A stretch of 64,000 bases of DNA, from the NCBI RefSeq assembly GCF_016863655.1, contig NZ_BOPH01000024.1, forward strand, positions 62,001-126,000, given 5' to 3'. The position numbers and the translations under genes are program-made. Under the pieces are notes generated by a model that saw only the letters and a program-made list of their open reading frames with translations, did no database searches and was not told the origin of the DNA. Source of the DNA: Virgisporangium ochraceum (GTDB lineage Bacteria > Actinomycetota > Actinomycetes > Mycobacteriales > Micromonosporaceae). Of this stretch, positions 57,440-64,000 are shown one piece after another (position 1 is the stretch's first letter; each line of letters starts with the position of its first letter).

Positions 57440-57459
57440 GTGAGGCCTCCTCAAGCAGT

Positions 57460-57489
57460 CCCGGGGGCCCCCGGACAGGGGCCCCCGGG
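57460..57489. terminator. GC-rich hairpin after the second sugar transporter operon
   Basis: A perfect 12-bp stem CCCGGGGGCCCC/GGGGCCCCCGGG with a six-base loop, nine bases after the ATPase stop (minus-strand sense). It also lies just upstream of the DUF4032 ribosome site, so it separates the two minus-strand units. Confidence 0.8.
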
Positions 57490-57497
57490 ATCCGATC

Positions 57498-58721
57498 CTA
57501 TGCGGGTGTCCGCGGTGCCGGCGGTGTGGCCGACGCCGCGGCCTCCGGCTTCACCGGCGCCTCGTCGCGCGTCAGGTTCTCACCGGAGCGCGGGTCGAAC
57601 AGGTGCATGCGTGACGGGTTGAGCCAGAGGGAAGCGGTTTCCCCGTCGCGGATGCGGCTCATCGGGTCGAGCGACACCACCATCTGGGTGCGCAGGTGCT
57701 CACTGTCGAGCTCCTGCTCCAGCTCGCGCAGCTGGGCCTGGATGTCCTCCGGCGCCTCGTACGGGATGTAGGCGTACTGCGAGTCGCCCAGCCACTCCGT
57801 CACGTCGACCGGAACCTCGAAGACCGAGCCGCGGTCGCGCTTGCTGTCCTCGACGAGCGACGCGTCCTCGAAGTACTCCGGCCGGATCCCGGCGATCAGC
57901 AGGGTGCGGTCGCCGATGCGCTCCCGCACGGAAGGCGTCAACGGCACCGTGAGGAACGGCAGCTCCAGCTGGTCGCCGCGCACCGCCGCGGGCAGGAAGT
58001 TCATCGGAGGGGACCCGATGAAGCCGGCCACGAACAGGTTGACCGGGTGCTCGTACAGCTCCCGTGGCGACGCGACCTGTTGCAGCACACCCCTGCGCAG
58101 CACCGCGACCCGGTCGCCGAGGGTCATCGCCTCGGTCTGGTCGTGGGTCACGTAGACGGTCGTGGTGCCGAGCCGCCGCTGCATGCGCAGGATCTCGGTG
58201 CGCATCTGGCCGCGCAGCTTGGCGTCCAGATTGGACAGTGGCTCGTCGAAGAGGAAAGCGTCGGCCTCACGCACGATCGCCCGCCCCATCGCGACCCGCT
58301 GGCGCTGGCCGCCGGAGAGCTGGCTCGGCTTGCGGTCGAGGTGCTCGGTGAGCTCCAGCAGCTTCGCCGCGTTGGTGACCCGCTCCTTCACCTCCGCGTC
58401 GGGTGCCTTGCGCAGCCGCAGCGGGAACGCGATGTTCTCGAACACCGACAGGTGCGGGTAGAGCGCGTAGTTCTGGAAGACCATCGCGAGGTTGCGGTCG
58501 CGCGGGGCCTTCTCGTTGACGCGCTTGTCACCGATGATCATGTCGCCGGACGTGATGTCCTCCAGCCCGACGATCATGCGCAGCAGCGTCGACTTCCCGC
58601 AGCCGGACGGGCCGACGAGGATCATGAACTCGCCGTCGGCGATGTCGAGGCTGACGTCCTTGACCGCCTTGAAGCCGTCGGCATAGGTCTTGTTGACGTT
58701 CTTGATGGTGATCGCAGCCAT
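57498..58721 (-). CDS. Sugar ABC transporter ATP-binding protein (MsmK/UgpC-type)
   Basis: A 407-residue ATPase. Walker [11 protein letters not shown] is at about 36-45, [21 protein letters not shown] is the Q-loop region, signature [16 protein letters not shown], Walker [20 protein letters not shown]. The C-terminal TOBE/MalK regulatory domain is complete. A Pro/Ala-rich tail ends the protein. This type often serves several sugar permeases, so it could also energise other transporters. Last gene of the operon starting at 61818. Confidence 0.95.
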   Translation of the reverse strand: MAAITIKNVNKTYADGFKAVKDVSLDIADGEFMILVGPSGCGKSTLLRMIVGLEDITSGDMIIGDKRVNEKAPRDRNLAMVFQNYALYPHLSVFENIAFPLRLRKAPDAEVKERVTNAAKLLELTEHLDRKPSQLSGGQRQRVAMGRAIVREADAFLFDEPLSNLDAKLRGQMRTEILRMQRRLGTTTVYVTHDQTEAMTLGDRVAVLRRGVLQQVASPRELYEHPVNLFVAGFIGSPPMNFLPAAVRGDQLELPFLTVPLTPSVRERIGDRTLLIAGIRPEYFEDASLVEDSKRDRGSVFEVPVDVTEWLGDSQYAYIPYEAPEDIQAQLRELEQELDSEHLRTQMVVSLDPMSRIRDGETASLWLNPSRMHLFDPRSGENLTRDEAPVKPEAAASATPPAPRTPA

Positions 58722-58727
58722 CTCTTG

Positions 58728-59549
58728 CTATCCCTTCACTGCGCCAGAGGTGAGACCAGCGACGATCTTGCGCTGGAACAGCAGCACCATGATCACGACC
58801 GGGATGGTCACGATCACGGCGGCCGCGGCGATCGCGCCGTACGGCTGCTCGAACTGGGTCGCACCGGAGAAGAAGGCCATCGCCGCCGGTACCGGACGGG
58901 CGTTCTCGCTCGAGGTGAGCGAGATGCCGAACAGGAAGTCGTTCCAGCAGAAGAAGAACGTCAGGATCGCGGCGGTGAACACGCCCGGTGCGGCCAGCGG
59001 CACGATCACCTTGCGGAACGCCTGCCACGCCGTGGCTCCGTCGACCTGGGCCGCCTGCTCCATCTCCCACGGGATCTCGCGGAAGAACGCCGACAGCGTC
59101 CACAGCGCCATCGGCAGGGAGAACGACATGTACGGGATGATCAGACCCGGCCAGGTGTCGTACAGCCCGACCGAGCGCCAGATCGTGAACATGGGCCCGA
59201 TCAACGACACCGCCGGGAAGATGGCGATCGCCAGTGCCGTCGACAGGATCAGCTTCTTGCCCGGGAAGTCCAGGCGGGCGATCGCGTACGCGGCGAGGGT
59301 CGCGATGACGACCGACAGCGTGGTGGCGATCAGCGAGATGCCGATCGAGTTGCGCAGCGCCGAGGTGAACAGGTCCTGGCCCAGTACCGCCTTGTAGTTC
59401 TCGAAGCTCCAGTCACGTGGGAAGAAGTTCCCGTCGGTGAGCTGGGCGCCCGTCTTGAACGACAGGCTGATGATCCACAGGACCGGCAGCGCCGTGTAGA
59501 CGATGATGGCGATCGATCCGATGATCCACCACCGCTGTTTCTTCTCCAT
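58728..59549 (-). CDS. Sugar ABC transporter permease, MalG-like
   Basis: A 273-residue permease with six predicted helices. The EAA loop is EMEQAAQVDGATAWQAFRKVIVPLAAPG. The ATG at 59549 overlaps the preceding permease stop (TGATG). An upstream in-frame GTG codon is adjacent. Belongs to the same system as the binding protein at 61818. Confidence 0.94.
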   Translation of the reverse strand: MEKKQRWWIIGSIAIIVYTALPVLWIISLSFKTGAQLTDGNFFPRDWSFENYKAVLGQDLFTSALRNSIGISLIATTLSVVIATLAAYAIARLDFPGKKLILSTALAIAIFPAVSLIGPMFTIWRSVGLYDTWPGLIIPYMSFSLPMALWTLSAFFREIPWEMEQAAQVDGATAWQAFRKVIVPLAAPGVFTAAILTFFFCWNDFLFGISLTSSENARPVPAAMAFFSGATQFEQPYGAIAAAAVIVTIPVVIMVLLFQRKIVAGLTSGAVKG

Positions 59550-60505
59550 CACCGCTCACCCCTCGCCGCGCCGATGTCGGTCTTGAACCCCTTGACGAAC
59601 AGCACCGCGATCAGCACCACACAGATGAACAGCAGCACCGACACCGCCGAACCGAGACCGATGTTGAGCCGGTTGATCATCTGGTTGTAACTGAGGAACG
59701 ACAACGTCTCCGTGTCGTTGGCGCCGCGCGTCATCACGAACACCGTGTCGAAGATGCGGAACGCGTCGAGCGTGCGGAACAGCACGGCGACGAGGATCGC
59801 CGCCTTCATGTTGGGGATGGTCACCCGCCACAGCCGTTGCCACGCCGTGGCTCCGTCGACCTCGGCCGCCTCGCCCAGCACACTCGGCACCGTCGCGAGG
59901 CCGGCGAGCAGGAGCAGCGAGATGAACGGCGTCGTCTTCCACAGTTCCGCGAGGAAGATGATGAACAGCGAGCTCCACCGGTCACCGAAGAAGTTCTTGT
60001 CGGTACCGAGGAGCGAGTTTACGAAACCGGCCGTGGGGTCGAACGCGAACTGCCAGGCGAACGCCGACACGACGGTGACGATGCCGTACGGAATCAGGAT
60101 CGCCACGCGCACCGTCCTGCGCCCGAAGATGGCCCGGTGCATGACCATGGCGAAGATGAACCCGATCACGAGCTCCGCCGCCACCGTGAAGACCGTCAAC
60201 AGGACGGTCGTGAGCATGTCGTTCCACCACAACGGAGATGACAGGACGGTGACGTAGTTGCTGAGCCACACGAACTCGCGGTCGTCGGGCGCCGCGAGCG
60301 TGTAACGGTTGAAGGACAACCAGATCGAGTTGAGCACCGGGTACGCGGTCACGATCATCATGAGCGCGAACGCGGGACCGGCGAGCATCAGCCCGAGACG
60401 CTTCTCGTGCCGCTCCCGGTCGCTGACGGGCGGCTTGCCCTGGACGACCTCGGCGTCGTCGCGCTCAGCGGAAGCGCCCGCCTGGGTCGGCGCGGTGGTC
60501 GTCAT
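59549..60505 (-). CDS. Sugar ABC transporter permease, MalF-like
   Basis: A 318-residue permease with an acidic cytoplasmic N-terminus of about 35 residues and six helices. The EAA loop is GEAAEVDGATAWQRLWRVTIPNMKA. It overlaps the binding-protein stop by four bases. Confidence 0.94.
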   Translation of the reverse strand: MTTTAPTQAGASAERDDAEVVQGKPPVSDRERHEKRLGLMLAGPAFALMMIVTAYPVLNSIWLSFNRYTLAAPDDREFVWLSNYVTVLSSPLWWNDMLTTVLLTVFTVAAELVIGFIFAMVMHRAIFGRRTVRVAILIPYGIVTVVSAFAWQFAFDPTAGFVNSLLGTDKNFFGDRWSSLFIIFLAELWKTTPFISLLLLAGLATVPSVLGEAAEVDGATAWQRLWRVTIPNMKAAILVAVLFRTLDAFRIFDTVFVMTRGANDTETLSFLSYNQMINRLNIGLGSAVSVLLFICVVLIAVLFVKGFKTDIGAARGER

Positions 60506-61818
60506 ATCAGCACCTTGCCCTTCAACGCCTTGCTGATGAGGTCGTTGGACTCCTTGGGTGTCTTGTTCGGGTTCACCGAGCCCGGCGGGTGCCAGGTGCG
60601 CTGGATCGCGATCGTCACGTCGTTGTAGAACGGCGTGAGCGGACGCGGGGCGGCCTGGTCGATGGAGTCACGGATCAGCGGGGCGAACGGGTACTTGGCG
60701 AGGATGCCGGGATCGTCGTAGATCGACGCCCGCGTGGCCGGCTCGCCGAGGGTGTCCATCCGCTGCTTCTGGCTCTCCGGCGACGTGATGCACGCCGCGG
60801 CCTCGAACGCCAGCTTGCGCTTGGGTTCCGGCGTGTACGCGCCGACGCCGATCATCGCGCCACCGATCGGCGGTGCGCTCGGGGTGTTGGCGTCGACCCG
60901 CGGGTACCGGGCCCAGCCGTAGTCCTCGAAGATGGGCTTGAAGTTGGCGTCCTTGCCGGCGTTCTCGGAGCCGAGACCGTAGATGTAGGGCCAGTTCAGC
61001 ATCGCCCACGCGTTGCCGTTCTGGAACGCCGCGCGCGTGGTCTCCTCGATCGCCGTGGACAGACCGAAGTCCGCGGCGGGAGAGTCGACGAACTTCTGGA
61101 TGATCTCGGCGGCGCGGCGGCCGGCGTCACTGTTCACGCCCGGCTTGGCGTTCGTTCCGGCGTCGGTGTTCTCGAGGATGCTGCCGCCGGCGGAGCTGAT
61201 GAGTCCGTTGATCCAGACCATGTAGCCCTCGTACCGGTTGGCCTGTATCTCGACGAAGCGCGAGTTCTCGGGCATCTTCGACGACGCGTCGATGAGGTCG
61301 TCCCAGGTGAAGTTCTCGGCGGTCGGGTCGATGCCGGCCTGCTTGGCCAACGACTTGCGGTACCAGAGCAGCTGGCTGTTCGACGAGAACGGCGCCGCGT
61401 ACAGCTTGCCCTTCCAGGTGGCCGACTCCTTCGGCCCCTGCAGGATGTCGTCGGTCGCCTTCGCCTCGTCCTCGCCCTCGAACGGGAGGATCCACTTGGC
61501 CTCGGCGAACTCGGGCGCCCAGATGACGTCCATGAAGAGGACGTTCATCGTCTTGTCCTTGGCGGCCAGCCGTCGTACGAGCTGCTCGCGCTGGGCGTCG
61601 GCGCTGTTCGGCAGCGTCTCCCGCCGGATCACGTAGCGGCCGTTCGCCTGCTGGTTGCACTGGTCCACGATTTTTCCGACGACGCCGGAGGAGTCCGGGC
61701 TCTGCCAGAACGTGAGAACGTTGGCGCCGTCGTCGCTTCCGCACGCGACGAGAGTGGGGGCGGCAACGAGGGCCGCGACAAAAAGTGCCAGTTTCTGTCG
61801 TGGCCGGGGATGGCTCAT
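60502..61818 (-). CDS. Extracellular sugar-binding lipoprotein
   Basis: A 438-residue family 1 binding protein. The signal ends in APTLVAC, giving a lipobox Cys. The mature region starts NVLTFWQSPDSSGVVGKIVDQCNQQANGRYVI and includes LYAAPFSSNSQLLWYRKSLAKQAGID, typical of trehalose/maltose-type binding proteins in actinobacteria (LpqY/ThuE group). First gene of the 61818-to-57498 operon. GGGAGG lies 13 bases before the ATG. A 5' hairpin sits at 61853-61875. Confidence 0.93.
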   Translation of the reverse strand: MSHPRPRQKLALFVAALVAAPTLVACGSDDGANVLTFWQSPDSSGVVGKIVDQCNQQANGRYVIRRETLPNSADAQREQLVRRLAAKDKTMNVLFMDVIWAPEFAEAKWILPFEGEDEAKATDDILQGPKESATWKGKLYAAPFSSNSQLLWYRKSLAKQAGIDPTAENFTWDDLIDASSKMPENSRFVEIQANRYEGYMVWINGLISSAGGSILENTDAGTNAKPGVNSDAGRRAAEIIQKFVDSPAADFGLSTAIEETTRAAFQNGNAWAMLNWPYIYGLGSENAGKDANFKPIFEDYGWARYPRVDANTPSAPPIGGAMIGVGAYTPEPKRKLAFEAAACITSPESQKQRMDTLGEPATRASIYDDPGILAKYPFAPLIRDSIDQAAPRPLTPFYNDVTIAIQRTWHPPGSVNPNKTPKESNDLISKALKGKVLI

Positions 61819-61852
61819 GCGCAAAACGCACCTCCCGGGGAGTGGGGCGCAT

Positions 61853-61875
61853 CCGCCAGCCGGTGACGCTGGCGG
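61853..61875 (-). other. Hairpin in the 5' leader of the sugar-binding protein gene
   Basis: Perfect 8-bp stem CCGCCAGC/GCTGGCGG with seven-base loop, 35 bp upstream of the start codon. It may affect mRNA stability or translation. No riboswitch family fits. Confidence 0.45.
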
Positions 61876-61993
61876 GGCCTGCACTCATACGTGCAGTTCC
61901 CTCACTGTGCGCTCGCACCGGCGATCCCGCACTTCGACGGACGTAACGCAGTGGTAAAGATCCCGAAATCCACCTAGGTGCGTAGATGCGAAA

Positions 61994-62021
61994 GGGCCCC
62001 GGTACGCGTGTACCGGGGCCC
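61994..62021 (-). terminator. Stem-loop terminator after NMT1-type binding protein gene
   Basis: Perfect 12-bp stem GGGCCCCGGTAC/GTACCGGGGCCC with four-base loop, 17 bp after the stop codon on the minus strand and followed there by TTTCG. Confidence 0.85.
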
Positions 62022-62038
62022 AGACTCGCGAGGGGCGG

Positions 62039-63172
62039 CTACGCGCCGCCGGCGTTGAGGGTCACCTGCTTCGGGCTGAACGACGAGCCCGTCACGTCGA
62101 CGCCGCCCGCCTTGGCCTTGTCGATGGCCTTCTGGATGTACTCGTTCGTGAAGGCCTGGCCCTCGGGCTTCTTCGTGAGGACGGTCTTGCCGTCCTGGTT
62201 CTTCGTGCTCTGCGACAGCTCGACCGTGCGGTTCCAGTCGCCCTCGTCGATGAGCCCGATGCCCTTGGACGACGGCCAGATGAGCTTGCTGGTCTCGTTC
62301 ATCTGCCACAGCTGGTGGCTGGCGCCGAGCTTCGAGCCCTTCTTCACCACCAGGTCGCGGCACTCCTCCGGGTTGTCACGGCAGTACGCCCAGCCCTTGA
62401 TGGTGCCGGTCAGCAGCTTGACCGTCGTCTCCTGGTACGCCTTGTCGCCGAGGCGTGTCGTGTTGGCCCACAACGCGTCCTGCAGCATCGCGGTGCCTTC
62501 CTTGTTCCAGTCGATGATCACGAAGTCGCTCGGCTGGTAGAGCTTGCCGGTGCTCGGGTTCGTGGCCTCGAGCACCTGCGCGTACTCGTTGTAGCTCATC
62601 GCCTGTGCGGCGTCGATGTCACCGCGCAGCAGCGCCTGCATGTCGAACTGCTGCTGCACGAGCGTGACGTCCTTGCCCGGGTCGAGGCCGGCCTTCGTGA
62701 GGCCGGCGAACAACTCGAACTCGTTGCCGAAGCCCCAGTTGCCGACCTTCTTGCCCTTCAGGTCCTTGGCCGACGTGATTCCCTTGCCGGCGAACGCCAC
62801 CTGGTAGGTGCCCGAGCGGGCGAAGAACTGGCCGACGTCGGTGATCTGCACGCCCTGCTCGCGCGACGCGAGCGCCTTCGGGACCCAGGCCACCGCGTAG
62901 TCGGCGCGGCCCTGGCCGAGCACGGTCTGCGGGACGATGTCGACGCCGCCCTCGAGCAGCTCGACGTTCAGCCCCTCCTCCTTGTAGAAGCCCTTTTCCA
63001 CGGCCGCGATGTAGCCCGCGAACTGCGCCTGGAAGAACCACTGGAGCTGAACCTTGACGTTGGTCACGCCGTTCGAGGTCGACGGCGCACCGGAGTTCTG
63101 GTCGGCCGTGCCGCAGGCCGTCACCACCAACAGCGACACGAGAGCGAGGGAAGCCATACGTAATCTGGTCAT
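62039..63172 (-). CDS. NMT1/SsuA-type substrate-binding lipoprotein
   Basis: A 377-residue binding protein. The signal ends in LVVTAC with lipobox Cys. The mature start VTNVKVQLQWFFQAQFAGYIAAVEKGFYKEEGLNVELLEGG matches the NMT1 family (thiamine-precursor HMP, riboflavin-related or sulfonate transporters). The long W-F-x-Q-A-x-F-A-G-Y form resembles the pyrimidine-precursor/ThiY side. Last gene of an ABC operon that enters from beyond the window. Confidence 0.9.
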   Translation of the reverse strand: MTRLRMASLALVSLLVVTACGTADQNSGAPSTSNGVTNVKVQLQWFFQAQFAGYIAAVEKGFYKEEGLNVELLEGGVDIVPQTVLGQGRADYAVAWVPKALASREQGVQITDVGQFFARSGTYQVAFAGKGITSAKDLKGKKVGNWGFGNEFELFAGLTKAGLDPGKDVTLVQQQFDMQALLRGDIDAAQAMSYNEYAQVLEATNPSTGKLYQPSDFVIIDWNKEGTAMLQDALWANTTRLGDKAYQETTVKLLTGTIKGWAYCRDNPEECRDLVVKKGSKLGASHQLWQMNETSKLIWPSSKGIGLIDEGDWNRTVELSQSTKNQDGKTVLTKKPEGQAFTNEYIQKAIDKAKAGGVDVTGSSFSPKQVTLNAGGA

Positions 63173-63195
63173 CGGTCCTCCGCGAAGTCGAGGTT

Positions 63196-63960
63196 TCAGG
63201 AAGCCTGGCCGCGCCGCCAGGGCATCGCGAAGCGTTCCGCCACGAGCGTGGCGATGTAGAAGATCAGACCGAGGACGCACGCGCCGACCACGTAGGCCCA
63301 CGCACGCGGGTAGGCGGTGAACGCCGCCGCGGAGGTGATCCGGGAGCCCAGGCCGTCCTGGAGCCCACCGAAGTACTCCGACACCACGGCGGCGATGACC
63401 GCGAGCGACGACGCCTGCCGCAGACCGGTGAACACGAACGGCAGCGCACCCGGCAGGCGCACCAGCCGCGCGAACGTCCAGCCGGACGCGGCGTAGCTCG
63501 TCATCAGCTCCTGGTGGATGGGGTGGACCTCCCGCAGGCCCCGCAGGGTGTTCACGAACACGGGAAAGAACGCCACGATCGCCACCACGATCCGGCGCGG
63601 AATGCTGCTGGTGGAGTCGAACATGTTGTTGAGGATCGGCGCGAGCGCGATGATGGGCAGCGCGTTCACGAGAGCGGCGACGGGCACCGACACCTCGGCC
63701 AGCAACCGGACGCGGCTCGCGAGCAGCGCCGCCCCGAGACCGAACGCGGCGCCGACCAGCAGTCCCACCAACGCGTTCGCGCCACTGGCGAGGCCGGCCT
63801 CCCACACCACCGACCGGTCGAGCCACAGCTGCTCACCGATCGCCGACGGCGCCGGCAGGATGAACGGCGCGATCCGGCCGGCCCGCACGATCAGCTCCCA
63901 CAGGGCCAGCCCGGCGACGCCGACCACCACCGGCGGCAGCACCGACCGGACCCACCTCAT
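63196..63960 (-). CDS. ABC transporter permease (SsuC/ThiX-like)
   Basis: A 254-residue permease with six helices. The EAA-like loop is TSYAASGWTFARLVRLPGALPFVFTGLRQASSLAV. The ATG overlaps the stop of the upstream ATPase-like gene (ATGA). It pairs with the NMT1-type binding protein 23 bp downstream. Confidence 0.92.
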   Translation of the reverse strand: MRWVRSVLPPVVVGVAGLALWELIVRAGRIAPFILPAPSAIGEQLWLDRSVVWEAGLASGANALVGLLVGAAFGLGAALLASRVRLLAEVSVPVAALVNALPIIALAPILNNMFDSTSSIPRRIVVAIVAFFPVFVNTLRGLREVHPIHQELMTSYAASGWTFARLVRLPGALPFVFTGLRQASSLAVIAAVVSEYFGGLQDGLGSRITSAAAFTAYPRAWAYVVGACVLGLIFYIATLVAERFAMPWRRGQAS

Positions 63961-64000
63961 GCGTCGACCTCCGCGGTCTCCATACCCCGCAACGCCTTGC
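63957..64000 (-). CDS. C-terminal end of an upstream ABC-operon gene (partial)
   Basis: Only the last 13 codons are present, ending METAEVDA before TGA. From operon order (ATPase, permease, binding protein) it should be the ATP-binding subunit, but no motif is visible in the fragment. Confidence 0.45.
   Translation of the reverse strand, partial: KALRGMETAEVDA

Noticed and set aside
7288..58262. Weak AAAGCG-like strings (for example 7289, 20001, 58253)
   Set aside because: They lack one arm of the palindrome and were not counted with the dispersed element.
61853..61875. Riboswitch upstream of the sugar-binding protein
   Set aside because: Only a single short hairpin is present, without any conserved aptamer pattern.

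Overview
The window is high-GC DNA with dense, overlapping, unidirectional operons, GTG/TTG starts, -10 boxes placed 6-7 nt before start codons (leaderless pattern), an IdeR/DmdR-type iron box, an XRE-DUF397 pair and a class II HelD-like helicase. Together these point to a free-living, metabolically versatile Actinomycetota (Micromonosporales, Cryptosporangiales or Pseudonocardiales-like). The genus cannot be fixed from sequence alone. No tRNA, rRNA, CRISPR array, transposase, integrase or phage gene was seen.

Layout. 1-3692: sugar ABC transporter (binding protein, two permeases, ATPase cut by the window edge). 3978-8195: GNAT acetyltransferase, F420-type LLM oxidoreductase, VOC protein, two-gene drug-efflux-like ABC exporter and an orphan NarL-type response regulator. 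8230-10643: XRE regulator with DUF397 partner and three small actinobacterial hypothetical genes. 10645-19998: acyl-CoA/beta-oxidation-like cluster (three SDRs, two acyl-CoA dehydrogenases, zinc alcohol dehydrogenase, TetR, APH-like kinase, thiolase, MaoC hydratase). 20053-24992: complete Liv-type ABC transporter, followed at 25159-27434 by a pair of adjacent acyl-CoA dehydrogenases likely to form one heteromeric enzyme. 27630-28142: an acidic protein of 13-residue DxDxDG repeats. 28417-32007: MarR, SpoIIE-like phosphatase, STAS protein, PobA hydroxylase and a YjbR-like protein. 32043-35238: HelD-like helicase, bacterioferritin and Bfd-like ferredoxin under an iron box. 35709-47373: purine-ring catabolism, from guanine/8-oxoguanine deaminase and xanthine dehydrogenase through uricase, HIU hydrolase and OHCU decarboxylase to allantoinase and allantoicase. 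47565-50902: ROK kinase, class III aminotransferase and a zinc-ribbon/MBL protein. 50984-54305: two tandem PhoD-type phosphatases. 54506-57439: CD225-like membrane protein, FAD oxidoreductase, DUF4032 protein. 57498-61818: a second sugar ABC transporter. 62039-64000: NMT1/SsuA-type ABC transporter running off the window.

The most striking signal is a dispersed short palindrome, approximately GGnAAGCGCTTnCC. The exact core AAGCGCTT occurs 20 times in this window, 18 of them inside genes and in all three codon phases, plus more than 20 degenerate copies. It is densest in the purine-catabolism genes and missing from the Liv operon and the 26-37 kb stretch. One member of the tandem PhoD pair carries a copy where its paralog has unrelated codons without any length change. 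This looks like a nucleotide-level signal superimposed on coding sequence rather than a protein feature or an insertion.
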